Under the pieces are notes generated by a model. The model searched no databases. It was given only the letters and a program-made list of their open reading frames with translations, and was not told the DNA's origin. The position numbers and the translations under genes were made by a program. From assembly GCF_014192015.1 (NCBI RefSeq), contig NZ_JACHXJ010000003.1:124001-188000 (forward strand): a stretch of 64,000 nt of DNA, given 5' to 3'. Numbering within the stretch: position 1 is the stretch's first letter; the number at the start of each line of letters is the position of its first letter. The stretch is from Paenibacillus rhizosphaerae (GTDB taxonomy: Bacteria; Bacillota; Bacilli; Paenibacillales; Paenibacillaceae). This document shows positions 8,130-17,583 of this stretch, piece after piece.

Positions 8130-9776
8130 TTATTTGGCCTGCATCTGCTCTAGATTCTTCTTCCATTGAGCCGTTTTGTAATCGAGAAGCTTCTGATACC
8201 CTTGTGACATGGCCTCATCATTAGCCTTTTTTAGAATCGTATCTACTTCGGCATCGCTTTGAGCGAACAGGGCCTGGGCAAAATACTTCTTGTAAATATC
8301 GTCCACTGCCGTCTTGGCAATGCCTTCCTCTGAGTCGCTGGCTGGATCTAGATTAATAAATGGGGTCAGATCCTGGGACGTTTTCCAGGTGACATTCGCT
8401 TGCTGCGTATTATCCCACCGTCTTTGCTCAGGCTTCATTTTTTTGTCGTTAGCCATCTTCATGGTGTCCAAGTACGTCGTATTTCCTACGTACGCATAAC
8501 CACCCAATTTTTCTTTGTCCTTGATTTCCTGTGATGTATTAAACCATTTATCGGTGAGTACAGGGTATTGGTTGCTGTCCATTTCATTCCAGTACTTGCC
8601 TTTCGGCCCAAAGTACATCGTGCTCATGCCTTCCGGGCTAGTCAGCCAATCCATATAAGCGAAAATGCCTTCCGGGTTTTTGGCGGTGGTAGTGATGACG
8701 TTGACGTTCCAGCCCAGACGGTTGTAGCTGTTTGGATAAACCTTCGTTTTATCGACGCCATCCTTGTGCAGCGGCCAGATCACTTCGTATCCATTGTCAG
8801 GGTCTTTCGCGCGCAAGAGTGTATTGGCATCCATGACTTTTGGTTCAAGAACCGAATATGCCGAATATACGGCAACTCTGCCGTTGGCCAGCTTCTCATC
8901 CACCTGTTCCCTCTTCTGTGTCAGCGTATCTTGGGTGATTAGCTTTTCACGGAACAGCTTGGAAGCGAATTTCATCGTTTCATTAAATACCGGGTCCGTA
9001 AACAATGAAGTAAACTTGTCGCCTGAAGGAACCCCGCGTTCGCCGATCCAGCTCGGCGCAAATCCTTCCTTGAATCCGCTTGTCATAATCTGAACACCCT
9101 GGCCTTCAATATCGGTTTCAAACGGAATCATATCAGGATATTTCGCTTTGACCTGCTTTAAATAGTTATACAGATCGTCGAAACTTTCGAGCTTCGGAGA
9201 TCCAAGTTCCTTATAAACCTTGCGGTTGATCAGATATCCTCCATTTCCGTTAGCCGAAGTCGTGTACCAGTTCGGGACTTGGTAGATCTTTCCGTCCGAA
9301 GATCGCAGCATATTGATTGTTTCTTCGCCCATCCACTTTTTCAGGTTCGGATACTTATTATAATAATCGTCAAGAGCAACGAGCTTCCCGGCCTGGCGCA
9401 GCTTCTCGACATCCGATCCTCTATCCATCAGAATCACGTCAGGCAGGTCGTCCGTGGCCAACATCGTGCTGAATTTTTGCTTAGCCGCACCGCCGGACTG
9501 GATCGGAGTAACGGTGACTTTGAGATTGTCTGTGATCCATTGGGTCTGAGGGTCTTGTCCCCATGGTTCAAGAGTTAGCCAGTCATAGTTCGGATACATG
9601 GTGAAGTTAACAGGCTCGCTGCCAAGTTTAAATGGACCCGATTGGCTTGCTGCATTCTTTGCCGGTATGTCTCCCGAAGTGCCCGTATCTCCTGAACCTG
9701 AGCCGCAGGCACTTAGGGAGGTCGTGAGAGCCAGTGAGACCGCTGCTAACCCGAGCCATTTGCTTTTCTTTTTCAT
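8130..9776 (-). CDS. LplA-type extracellular sugar-binding lipoprotein
   Basis: 548 residues. The N-terminus MKKKSKWLGLAAVSLALTTS ends in the lipobox LSAC (Cys24), so the mature protein is lipid-anchored outside the membrane. A Gly/Ser linker is followed by a family 1 type solute-binding fold, with DDLPDVILMDRG and GIFAYMDWLTSPEGM, typical of the large (~500-residue) binding proteins paired with YesMN and LplBC. It captures an oligosaccharide for the two permeases encoded just upstream in the same direction. The ribosome site AGGGGAAG precedes the ATG. No ATP-binding subunit is present, as is usual where a shared MsmX-type ATPase serves many importers. Confidence 0.93.
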   Translation of the reverse strand: MKKKSKWLGLAAVSLALTTSLSACGSGSGDTGTSGDIPAKNAASQSGPFKLGSEPVNFTMYPNYDWLTLEPWGQDPQTQWITDNLKVTVTPIQSGGAAKQKFSTMLATDDLPDVILMDRGSDVEKLRQAGKLVALDDYYNKYPNLKKWMGEETINMLRSSDGKIYQVPNWYTTSANGNGGYLINRKVYKELGSPKLESFDDLYNYLKQVKAKYPDMIPFETDIEGQGVQIMTSGFKEGFAPSWIGERGVPSGDKFTSLFTDPVFNETMKFASKLFREKLITQDTLTQKREQVDEKLANGRVAVYSAYSVLEPKVMDANTLLRAKDPDNGYEVIWPLHKDGVDKTKVYPNSYNRLGWNVNVITTTAKNPEGIFAYMDWLTSPEGMSTMYFGPKGKYWNEMDSNQYPVLTDKWFNTSQEIKDKEKLGGYAYVGNTTYLDTMKMANDKKMKPEQRRWDNTQQANVTWKTSQDLTPFINLDPASDSEEGIAKTAVDDIYKKYFAQALFAQSDAEVDTILKKANDEAMSQGYQKLLDYKTAQWKKNLEQMQAK

Positions 9777-9859
9777 AGTAATGCTTCCCCTTTCTGTTTA
9801 CGAGTTGATTATATGCAGATTCAAGCGGACCAAACCATTTAGCTGGCTCGCATGAAATT

Positions 9860-10765
9860 CTACCCTTTAATGGAGCCTACTAGGACACCTTTGACGAAAT
9901 ACTTTTGCAGGAACGGGTATACGAGCATGATCGGCAGAGAAGCGACCAGCATGGTAGCCATGCTGAGTGATTTGCTGCTTACAGTTTGAGCTTGGTTGGC
10001 CGCGTTTATCGCTGCAGCATTTCCGCCCGTCTGGGAAGCTAGCATTTCAGTCGCTAGATTGGAATTCAGAATTTGCTGTAAGATGGAGGAAACCGGCATC
10101 AGCTGGGCTTTATTGATATAAATGGAGGCTGTAAACCAGTCATTCCAATGAAATACAGCCGTAAAAAGCGTTAATGTCGCAAACACCGGGCCTGAAACCG
10201 GCACAACGATGCGTACAAAAGTACCGAAGCTGCTGCAACCGTCAATCTTGGCCGATTCCTCAAGACCGACTGGGAGCTCCCGAAAGAACGTTCGGAAAAT
10301 GATCATGTTATAAACATTGATAATGAAAGGGATGACCATAACCCAGAATGTATTGTTTAAATGCAGTTCCTTCATAAGGACAAAAGATGGAATCAGACCA
10401 CCGCTGAAAAACATCGTAGCGATGCAAAAGAACATATAGAACTTATGAAACATAATATGGTTTTTGGACAAACCGTACGCCAACAGCGAGGTGAACGCCA
10501 CGGATAATCCGGTACCGGCCACAACGCGAAAGATTGTAATCAGAAATCCGTGAGCGATACGCCCATCCTCAAATACCAGCTTGTAGTTGTCGAGCGTGAA
10601 AGCTCTGGGCCAAAAAGTGACACCGCCCATCGCTGTATCCGACCCTGCATTCAGTGAGACAACTCCCGCATTCCAGAAGGGATACAGCGTGATGATTCCA
10701 AGTATGGCTAACAACCCATAAATCAATATATTGAACATTTGTTCGCCTTTACTCAATTTTAACAT
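9860..10765 (-). CDS. LplC/YtcP-type carbohydrate ABC transporter permease
   Basis: 301 residues with six predicted membrane segments. The conserved permease loop is visible as ELPVGLEESAKIDGCSSFGTFVRIVVPVSGP (EAA-type motif contacting the ATPase). An in-frame codon at 10813 would overlap the upstream permease and lacks a ribosome site; the ATG at 10765 has AAGGAGG 10 bases before it, so this start is preferred. It forms the inner-membrane channel with the permease at 10794-11726. Confidence 0.92.
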   Translation of the reverse strand: MLKLSKGEQMFNILIYGLLAILGIITLYPFWNAGVVSLNAGSDTAMGGVTFWPRAFTLDNYKLVFEDGRIAHGFLITIFRVVAGTGLSVAFTSLLAYGLSKNHIMFHKFYMFFCIATMFFSGGLIPSFVLMKELHLNNTFWVMVIPFIINVYNMIIFRTFFRELPVGLEESAKIDGCSSFGTFVRIVVPVSGPVFATLTLFTAVFHWNDWFTASIYINKAQLMPVSSILQQILNSNLATEMLASQTGGNAAAINAANQAQTVSSKSLSMATMLVASLPIMLVYPFLQKYFVKGVLVGSIKG

Positions 10766-10793
10766 GCCCGTACGGCCTCCTTTTCGTTGAAAT

Positions 10794-11726
10794 CTACCAA
10801 AGACTTTGGCCAAACCGCCGGGACAGCCTGTTGGCTCCGATCAGAAGTCCAACGCTGATAACGGATTTGAATAATCCGACCGCCGACGCATAGGAGTAGC
10901 GCTGGGTTTGAATTCCTGTTCGGTACACGTAGGTGTCAATGACATCAGACACGTCTCTCACAATCGCGTTAACTCCGTTATTCGTCAAAATCAGAATATC
11001 TTCAAATCCGGCATTGAGCACATTGCCGATGGCCAGGATCAGGAAAATCAGTATGACAGGCATGATCGACGGCAGCGTAATGGAACGGATCTGACGGAAG
11101 CGCCCCGCACCGTCCATGGCAGCAGCTTCGTACAGGTGAGGATCGATTCCTGCAATGGCCGCCAGGTAGACGATTGAGGAGAAGCCAATGTCCTTCCAAA
11201 CGTTGCTTCCAATCAGAATGCCCCAGAAGTAAGAAGGCTTGGATAGCCAGTTAACCGGTTCATCAATAAGATGAAGCTTCATCAGCAATATGTTGATACT
11301 ACCGTTATCAACAGACAGCATCGAAATGACGAAGCCGCCAACGATGACCCAGGACATAAAGTGTGGCAGATAACTGACGGTCTGGATCACCCGCTTGAAG
11401 GCGATCTTTCTTACTTCGTTTAGCATCAATGCCAGGATGATCGGAGCAGGGAAGCTGATCAAGAGCTTCAACAGGCTTACAACCAGCGTATTTCGCATAA
11501 TCATCCAGAAATCCGGTGAATGAAAGAACATTCTGAAATGCTTCAGTCCTACCCATGGACTGTCCGCAAATCCCCGGTACAAGTTATAATCCTTGAATGC
11601 AATCAGCACGCCATACATTGGCAAATAACAGAAAACAAAAAGCAGCAAAATACCGGGCCATATCATCAGGTGAATATCCCATTCACTTTTAAGACGTCTG
11701 ATGCCGCCTTTCAATTTCGTGTTCAA
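10794..11726 (-). CDS. LplB-type carbohydrate ABC transporter permease
   Basis: 310 residues, six predicted membrane segments, and the EAA-type loop DPHLYEAAAMDGAGRFRQI. It is the first gene of the permease-permease-binding protein run, with a GAGGAGG site before its ATG and a good sigma-A-like promoter (11766-11795) upstream. It pairs with the LplC-type permease 28 bases downstream. The substrate is inferred only from neighbours (GH43, GH36, GH28), which point to an arabinogalactan- or pectin-derived oligosaccharide. Confidence 0.92.
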   Translation of the reverse strand: MNTKLKGGIRRLKSEWDIHLMIWPGILLLFVFCYLPMYGVLIAFKDYNLYRGFADSPWVGLKHFRMFFHSPDFWMIMRNTLVVSLLKLLISFPAPIILALMLNEVRKIAFKRVIQTVSYLPHFMSWVIVGGFVISMLSVDNGSINILLMKLHLIDEPVNWLSKPSYFWGILIGSNVWKDIGFSSIVYLAAIAGIDPHLYEAAAMDGAGRFRQIRSITLPSIMPVILIFLILAIGNVLNAGFEDILILTNNGVNAIVRDVSDVIDTYVYRTGIQTQRYSYASAVGLFKSVISVGLLIGANRLSRRFGQSLW

Positions 11727-11765
11727 GTATTTGACCTCCTCTGCCTACCTCTCTTTTCTTCTTCT

Positions 11766-11795
11766 ATCATAACGGCTCTCTGAAACCGCTCTCAA
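11766..11795 (-). promoter_or_regulatory. Candidate sigma-A promoter of the permease/binding-protein genes
   Basis: On the minus strand, TTGAGA (11790-11795) and TATGAT (11766-11771) are separated by 18 bases, 39 bases before the permease ATG. The YesN-type regulator would be expected to bind just upstream, but no repeated site was identified. Confidence 0.45.
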
Positions 11796-11846
11796 TATTC
11801 GGCTGCAACGATTAATAGTCTGATGCAATGAAGTTTGGTCCGGAAT

Positions 11847-11908
11847 AAAAAAACACCGAGTAAAACGGGTTTACCACTTGGGGGGCGGTAAAACCCGTTT
11901 ACCTGGTG
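11847..11908 (-). terminator. Long-stem terminator between the GH43 gene and the transporter genes
   Basis: On the minus strand, CACCAGGTAAACGGG... pairs with ...CCCGTTTTACTCGGTG over more than 20 bases with a few mismatches, and is followed by seven T. It would end the upstream GH36-dehydrogenase-GH43 transcript, so the transporter has its own promoter. Confidence 0.7.
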
Positions 11909-12113
11909 ATTGTCTTTAACACTTATATACATCGACGATCCGGCGCTTGCATTCCAGCAGCTCGTCAAGGTTCCATCAATAGCTGATCCGGACAAGAGAA
12001 CACGTAAAATCAAATATCGGTCATCTCTTGCCAGTACGTTCCACAGTCGAAATATCGTTGATTCACCCGGTCAATACCCGGTGACGGTACGCAAGGGACA
12101 AAGGAATCACCTT
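11909..12113. other. Non-coding stretch downstream of GH43
   Basis: About 200 bases between the GH43 stop and its apparent terminator. Several short frames on the minus strand look mildly coding (for example one ending LLECKRRIVDVYKC), which may be the eroded end of a lost gene. No family is recognised. Confidence 0.3.
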
Positions 12114-13079
12114 CTATTCAAAAATAGATAAATCCCACACATCTCTCCACTGAATGGTTATTGCACCATTCTGCGAGAATTCGACAGGCAGCCATACATA
12201 CGCTGATTCCCTCAAATGATAACGATTCCAGCGGTCTGCCATGAAGATAAATGCATGTTCTTTTCCGGCAACCGGAATCACAAAGGTACTCTGGCTATAA
12301 TAGGTGCGGTCGGCATGCTCCCCGATGCAGGGGTTGCCAACAACCGTCCATGGCCCCATGACAGAAGGAGCGACCGCGTATTCTGCCGGATTGGCATCCC
12401 AGCCCGTACAGCCGGAAGTCACCATGTAATAGGTTTGATGGTATTTGAATACGGCCGGCGATTCACGGGACATATGTTCATTTGGCATCACGAAATGCTC
12501 TGCCGACGCATTTTGCACATCCAAATAATCCCCAGTCAACGGAAATGTGACAACTTTGCTGTTCATATTGGTGGAACAGATCAGGTAGGCGGTTCCATCA
12601 TCATCCTGATAGACAGTCATGTCTCTGCTGTCATATCCGCCGGGCCGGAAGCTCCGCACATAGCGGAATGGTCCGGTTGGCCGTTCACTGACGGCCAACC
12701 CTACCCTGGCAAATTGATAATCACCGTGGTCCACATGCATCCACATTACAAATTGCTTCGTCCATGCATTATAGAGGACCTTCGGCCTTTCCAGAACGTG
12801 TGAGGGATGAAGATCATGTCCGGGTTCTTCGTTGGCATGAAGCACAGTCCCTTCATTGTTCCAATGATATAAATCCTTGGACGAATAGCAGGAAACGCCG
12901 ATCACATCAACCCGGTCGATGCCGGATTGTTTGTGCGCCTCCGAGTTCTCTGCATCTTTGTTTTCCCCATACCAATAATAGATGCCCTCATGGTACAGTA
13001 TCCCGCCGCCATGGGCCTCTATGAGGCGTCCGTCCGTATCAAGCCAAGGTTTCCCCGGGTGAAATTCGCGAGAAGTCAT
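12114..13079 (-). CDS. GH43-family glycoside hydrolase (exo-galactanase/arabinanase type)
   Basis: 321 residues forming a five-bladed beta-propeller. The start WLDTDGRLIEAHGGGILYHE followed by YYWYGENK is typical of the GH43 branch that includes exo-beta-1,3-galactanases. Candidate acidic residues include YDSRDMTVYQDDDG and the later SRESPAVFKY, where the Glu fits the general acid. There is no signal peptide, so it should act in the cytoplasm on imported oligosaccharides. The AAAGGAG site precedes the ATG. It lies 57 bases downstream of the dehydrogenase in the GH36-dehydrogenase-GH43 run. The subfamily is inference. Confidence 0.85.
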   Translation of the reverse strand: MTSREFHPGKPWLDTDGRLIEAHGGGILYHEGIYYWYGENKDAENSEAHKQSGIDRVDVIGVSCYSSKDLYHWNNEGTVLHANEEPGHDLHPSHVLERPKVLYNAWTKQFVMWMHVDHGDYQFARVGLAVSERPTGPFRYVRSFRPGGYDSRDMTVYQDDDGTAYLICSTNMNSKVVTFPLTGDYLDVQNASAEHFVMPNEHMSRESPAVFKYHQTYYMVTSGCTGWDANPAEYAVAPSVMGPWTVVGNPCIGEHADRTYYSQSTFVIPVAGKEHAFIFMADRWNRYHLRESAYVWLPVEFSQNGAITIQWRDVWDLSIFE

Positions 13080-13136
13080 GATTTTTCTCCTTTTTTTCAG
13101 GGTACAGTCGAAATTAAGCTGCTCGTCACGTTTCTC

Positions 13137-14159
13137 TTATTCTTCGTTTCTCCAATCGATAACGGTGCAGAAATATTCGTTCAAGTTTTCGCGCAGTCCG
13201 GTATAGGTTGCAGGTACGTCGCCCGGAAGAATAAGATGGCTGATCAGCTTCTGGGCATCGATGCGCTTCTTCTGAATCAGGTCGAAAGCCGTCGCAAAAG
13301 CCCATTCCACATCCATTTTGACGCCGCGTCCGGATTTCACAGGATAGCGGAACATATGCATACCGCGGATGGACTTGCCGTTTAAATGCACATCCCACAT
13401 GATTTCGTTAATATCTCCCGCTAATGGTGCCCGTGGAGACCCCAGCAAAAGAATCTCTCCCATCGGAGCGGTTGTTTTGACGCAGGTGCGGATGATGGCG
13501 GAATGTCCGACGGCATCGACAGTGTATCGCGCGCCCTGGCCTCCTGTCCGCTTCATGACTTCCTCGACTTGTTGATCCGGCGGACAGCTTATCACCTCGT
13601 CGATGCCCAGGGAGAGGGCAAGGTCGCAGCGCTTTTGGACCGGATCCGCTGCGATGACATGAGCGCCTTTGATTTTGTACATCAGCGCAGCCAGCATGCC
13701 CACGATACCGAGGCCGTATACCACCACGGAATCGCCGATCCGAAGCTCCGTGAAATTTGGTGCTGTCATTGATATTTCGACCATGCAACCAAGCGCAGCT
13801 TCTACCGGGTCCAAATCCTGCGGCACAGGGAACAGATGCCCCCATTGATGTCCCTGTTCATGCGTAAACCGTTGAAGGGAAGCGTGATAGCCGGTATAGA
13901 ATACGCGGTCCCCTACCTCAAAGTCATTGATCTCATTCCCTTTGGCAAGAATTTTCCCGATGGATCCGTAGCCAGGCCGTTTTGGGAATTGAACGCCGAT
14001 CTCTTTGCCTGCCAAAGTCGCCAGCTCCGTGCCAGGACTGATGATCGATGCCTCATTGCGGATCAAGACCTCTTTGGGTCCCAGACCGTCTGTCTTCAAT
14101 TCCTCTGTTTTGACCTCAACGACATTCGGTTTAGGAAACACAACATATTTGGATAACAT
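13137..14159 (-). CDS. Medium-chain dehydrogenase/reductase (zinc-ligand-poor, SPGTE type)
   Basis: 340 residues. The N-terminal GroES-like domain has SIISPGTELATLAG in place of the usual catalytic Cys-Gly-x-Asp, and GYGSIGKI in place of the His-Glu zinc motif, so catalytic zinc is doubtful. The Rossmann domain has VVYGLGIVGMLAALM. Such proteins oxidise or reduce alcohols or sugars with NAD(P); here a role in processing a released sugar is inferred from the adjacent hydrolases. AAGGAGG before the ATG at 14159 decides the start over an upstream in-frame codon. It lies 16 bases downstream of the GH36 gene, clearly the same operon. Confidence 0.85.
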   Translation of the reverse strand: MLSKYVVFPKPNVVEVKTEELKTDGLGPKEVLIRNEASIISPGTELATLAGKEIGVQFPKRPGYGSIGKILAKGNEINDFEVGDRVFYTGYHASLQRFTHEQGHQWGHLFPVPQDLDPVEAALGCMVEISMTAPNFTELRIGDSVVVYGLGIVGMLAALMYKIKGAHVIAADPVQKRCDLALSLGIDEVISCPPDQQVEEVMKRTGGQGARYTVDAVGHSAIIRTCVKTTAPMGEILLLGSPRAPLAGDINEIMWDVHLNGKSIRGMHMFRYPVKSGRGVKMDVEWAFATAFDLIQKKRIDAQKLISHLILPGDVPATYTGLRENLNEYFCTVIDWRNEE

Positions 14160-14175
14160 CTTAAGTTCCTCCTTT

Positions 14176-16296
14176 TTATTGATTCGGGCTTGGGTCAGCA
14201 CGGAGCACAAGCATGCAGCTGTCCAGGTCGCCTTTCAACTCAAGCTCGATGCCAACACTCATCCATGCCTTGCCGCTACGCCGCTGCTCCGTGCCTTCCA
14301 GCACGTAGTATTTCGTCTCATCCAGCCCCTTCAAGCGAAGCGGCCGAAGTTCGTCTCCATTACGGTTTCCGTAGAGGAACGCAAAGACCACCGCAGTATC
14401 CTGTTGCTCTGACACGTACATCACGGAAGATACCGGATTGTTTTTCGGTGATTGCAGCCGATATTGCCTGCCGTTTTGGATGCCAGATCTTACTTTCTTG
14501 TAGGCCTCAACATAACCTCTGGCTTCTTCCCTTTCCTTCTCGCTCCAGGCATGCAGATTTTCCCCGATTCCCAATACGCCCGTCATGGCGACATGAAAAC
14601 GGAAGCGGAGCGGCAAACGGCGGTTGTTCATCCAGTGCTGCTCTGCCGTGACCCATGATTCCATGGTTTTCGCGCAGTAGGCATACGAGTAACCTTCTTG
14701 AATAAAGAGCCGGTCATAGGCGTCTGTATTGTCGCTCACCCATACCTGGTCGAACAATTCTAGAATGCCAAGGTCCACCCTGCCCCCGCCGCCAGAACAG
14801 GATTGGAAATGAACGTCCGGATGGTTCTTCCTTAAAGTCTCGACTATGTCATAAAGAGAGCGAACATGACGCACCCAAATTTCACGCTGCTGCTCATAAG
14901 GCGCATCCAGGTAGCCGGGTTCGCTGAAAAGTCGGTTCATATCCCACTTGACGAAGCGGATCCGGTTCTCCGTCAGCAGCCGATCAAGGCAGCCGATCAG
15001 ATACTGCTTCACGTCCTCCCTGGCCAGATTCAGGACGAGTTGATTGCGCATTTCCGAATTCACACGGTTCGGAAAGTGATACACCCAGTCCGGATGTCGG
15101 CGGTATAAATCACTGTCCGGGTTGACCATTTCCGGCTCCACCCAGATGCCGAACTCCATGCCGAGCTCCTCAACCCGTTCGATCAGTGGGCGCAGTCCGT
15201 TCGGGAATTTCTCAGGGTTCACGGTCCAGTCGCCAAGCCCTGCATGGTCGTCGTTTCGACGTCCGAACCAGCCGTCATCCATAACAAACAGTTCGACTCC
15301 AAGCGTGGCTGCCAGTTCGGCCAGCCGGATCTGATCCTGTTCATTGACATCAAACCTGGTGGCTTCCCAGGAGTTATACAACACTTTCCGGTCCTGCCGA
15401 ACCGTCTGACGGGGCAGAACGTATTCCAGCTGATATTGATGCAGTTGACGGCTTGCTCCCCCGAATCCTTCTGCAGAATAACCGATGGTAAATGCGGGCG
15501 CCGCAAATGTCTCGCCGGCATTCAATCTCCAGCGGAAGTCAAAGTCATGCACGCCCGCGCTGGCTTTGATCTTCCCGAACCTCTTTTCAAAAACCATCTT
15601 CCAGTTGCCGCTGTAGGCAAGCGCCCCGAAAAAGACTTTGCCGTAGTCTTCGGTCGAACAGCCGTCCGGATCCATGGCAAACCAAGGATTCGTCTGATGG
15701 CTTGTCGTTCCCCCCCTGGATTCGAGAATGAATTTGGCATCAGGCATCTCGATTTGCCGAAGCTGGGTCTCCCCGGCCCATTTCCCGCTTAGGTAGCTCA
15801 GCCGGTAATGGTTCTCCGCAGGCAAATGGAGCTCTCCCGACAGCACTTGTTCCAGATCGACGGGATGCTCCCCGGTATTGACAATTTCAGCCGTTCTTTG
15901 AATCAGATTCAATTCTGCAAAAGGCTTATAATTTAATCTAATTTCAAGCGGATAATGCGCATCCCGGAGGGTGATCACGAGAGCCCCGTCCTGGATAACA
16001 TATTCCTTGTACACGAGGACCAGATCGCGGACATGATCGTGAAACTCTACTTTAAGGCACGGCTCCGAGTAGCGAACACCGCCCCATCCTGTATATTCTT
16101 CAGGGTTCCTGTCCGCTCTGCTGTTGAAAGATGCCCACCCGTGTTGGTCTCTGGGTTCTGGATAGTCCGTATGGTAAGGAAGACTCTCCCCGAAATACAG
16201 ATGTATCAGCTGCCCCGTCTCTGTCAGACCCAATCCGTATGCAGCCTGATCGGTCTCGATAATCCATGTTCGCCGGTGTTCAAGATAATGGATCAA
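14176..16296 (-). CDS. GH36 alpha-galactosidase
   Basis: 706 residues, the size of tetrameric bacterial GH36 enzymes. A beta-sandwich N-terminal domain (to ~320) precedes the TIM barrel. FVKWDMNR holds the nucleophile Asp, and VWVSDNTDAYDR the acid/base Asp; LFVMDDGWFGRRNDDH and CSGGGGRVD bind substrate. It removes alpha-1,6-galactose from raffinose-type or galacto-oligosaccharides in the cytoplasm. The start is TTG at 16296 with GAGGTGA 6 bases upstream. It heads the GH36-dehydrogenase-GH43 operon and is divergent from the LacI-family repressor. Confidence 0.95.
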   Translation of the reverse strand: MIHYLEHRRTWIIETDQAAYGLGLTETGQLIHLYFGESLPYHTDYPEPRDQHGWASFNSRADRNPEEYTGWGGVRYSEPCLKVEFHDHVRDLVLVYKEYVIQDGALVITLRDAHYPLEIRLNYKPFAELNLIQRTAEIVNTGEHPVDLEQVLSGELHLPAENHYRLSYLSGKWAGETQLRQIEMPDAKFILESRGGTTSHQTNPWFAMDPDGCSTEDYGKVFFGALAYSGNWKMVFEKRFGKIKASAGVHDFDFRWRLNAGETFAAPAFTIGYSAEGFGGASRQLHQYQLEYVLPRQTVRQDRKVLYNSWEATRFDVNEQDQIRLAELAATLGVELFVMDDGWFGRRNDDHAGLGDWTVNPEKFPNGLRPLIERVEELGMEFGIWVEPEMVNPDSDLYRRHPDWVYHFPNRVNSEMRNQLVLNLAREDVKQYLIGCLDRLLTENRIRFVKWDMNRLFSEPGYLDAPYEQQREIWVRHVRSLYDIVETLRKNHPDVHFQSCSGGGGRVDLGILELFDQVWVSDNTDAYDRLFIQEGYSYAYCAKTMESWVTAEQHWMNNRRLPLRFRFHVAMTGVLGIGENLHAWSEKEREEARGYVEAYKKVRSGIQNGRQYRLQSPKNNPVSSVMYVSEQQDTAVVFAFLYGNRNGDELRPLRLKGLDETKYYVLEGTEQRRSGKAWMSVGIELELKGDLDSCMLVLRADPSPNQ

Positions 16297-16311
16297 AACT
16301 TCACCTCATTT

Positions 16312-16389
16312 TGTAATAACGTTTTTACATGATTAAGTTAATAACAACTTATATATCATATAAAAAATAATGTGTAAACGTTTTTATAA
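16312..16389. promoter_or_regulatory. Two palindromic LacI-type operators between GH36 and lacI
   Basis: TGTAATAACGTTTTTACA (16312-16329) is an 18-base palindrome with 16 matching positions centred on AACGTT. A second, weaker copy, TGTAAACGTTTTTA, begins at ~16373. Both have the central CG of LacI/CcpA-family sites. They lie in the divergent promoter region, about 15 and 75 bases from the GH36 start, so the adjacent LacI-type protein is the likely binder; CcpA binding is an alternative. Confidence 0.6.
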
Positions 16390-16515
16390 ACCTTTTATTC
16401 TATCCATAATTAGAGTCATCCTTTTTTGTCTGTTAGGTCTGTGATAGGATAAAAAGGCAAGGCTAAGCGCTTGGCAGATGTCCTGCAATAATTTGTGAAA
16501 GGAAGCACACGGGCT

Positions 16516-17526
16516 GTGAAAACGACAATAAAGGATGTAGCGGAGCTGGCCGGCGTGTCCATCGCAACCGTTTCCCGCGTCCTGAACAACAAAGACCGCG
16601 TAAATGCAAATACCAGGAAGAAAGTGCAGCAGGCAATTCAAGCGCTCGATTTCAAACCGAGTACCATTGCCCGCTCCATGATTAACAATGAGACGCATAC
16701 CATCGGTCTCTTGATTCCTCTTCTGTCCAATGAATTCTGGTCCAATTTTGCCGAGGGCATTGAACAATTGTTATGGGACCATGGTTACACGACAAACTTG
16801 TTTATGGCTGACAATAACAGCTTCGATAAAATGAAGGCGATCATGAAAACCATTGAAAATAAACGACTGGACGGTATCATTTTATGCTCGGTTCCACAGC
16901 TCCCTGAACAGGTAAAGGAACTTTCTGAAATGATCGTTGCCGCAAACATCCCAGCCGTCACTTTTGAGTTTTCTTTGCCCGGTATTCCTTCCGTGAAGGG
17001 AGATCATATCCAAGGGGGCTGCATGGCCGTCGAACACCTGATCCGTTTCGGTCATCGGTCTATAGCCTATATAGGCGGTCCTGAGATCAGCATCGCGCGC
17101 GAAATGGGCTTCAGACAGGCTCATCTTCTGCACAACATTCCCTGCCAAGAAGCGTTGATCCAGTACGGGAAACCGACTGTGGATTTTGGCAGAGAGGCGA
17201 TGAAAAAACTGCTTGTCTCGGACATGATTCATACGGCCGTGTTTTGCGCCAATGATTTGCTGGCAATCGGGGCTATGGAGGCGATTCACGCCAGAGGACT
17301 TCAGATTCCCCAGGATGTTTCGGTCGTCGGGTATGACAATATCAAGGCATGCGAATATGTAACCCCTCAGCTGACAACCATCGTCCAGCCGGTCCCCCAA
17401 ATGACCCGCCTGCTTGTGGAGACGCTGCTTGAGGCCAAGGATGACCTGTCCCATGTTTCAAATCGCAATTTCATACTTCCCATGGAAATTAAAGTCAGGG
17501 GAACAACCGGGCCGGTGAAAGCTTAA
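16516..17526 (+). CDS. LacI-family transcriptional repressor
   Basis: 336 residues from the chosen GTG. The N-terminus TTIKDVAELAGVSIATVSRV is the LacI helix-turn-helix and hinge helix, followed by a periplasmic-binding-protein-like effector domain (HTIGLLIPLLSNEFWSNFAEG, then VFCANDLLAIGAMEAI). AAAGGAAG lies ~11 bases before the GTG at 16516; another in-frame GTG at 16495 has no site. It is divergent from GH36 and is likely to repress it, and itself, through the palindromes in between, with a galactoside or related sugar as inducer (inferred). Confidence 0.93.
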   Translation: MKTTIKDVAELAGVSIATVSRVLNNKDRVNANTRKKVQQAIQALDFKPSTIARSMINNETHTIGLLIPLLSNEFWSNFAEGIEQLLWDHGYTTNLFMADNNSFDKMKAIMKTIENKRLDGIILCSVPQLPEQVKELSEMIVAANIPAVTFEFSLPGIPSVKGDHIQGGCMAVEHLIRFGHRSIAYIGGPEISIAREMGFRQAHLLHNIPCQEALIQYGKPTVDFGREAMKKLLVSDMIHTAVFCANDLLAIGAMEAIHARGLQIPQDVSVVGYDNIKACEYVTPQLTTIVQPVPQMTRLLVETLLEAKDDLSHVSNRNFILPMEIKVRGTTGPVKA

Positions 17527-17583
17527 GTGGATGGGGCTAGTAGCTTACTCGGGCGCCCTCACTTATGCCTTCGGCTCTTTTCT

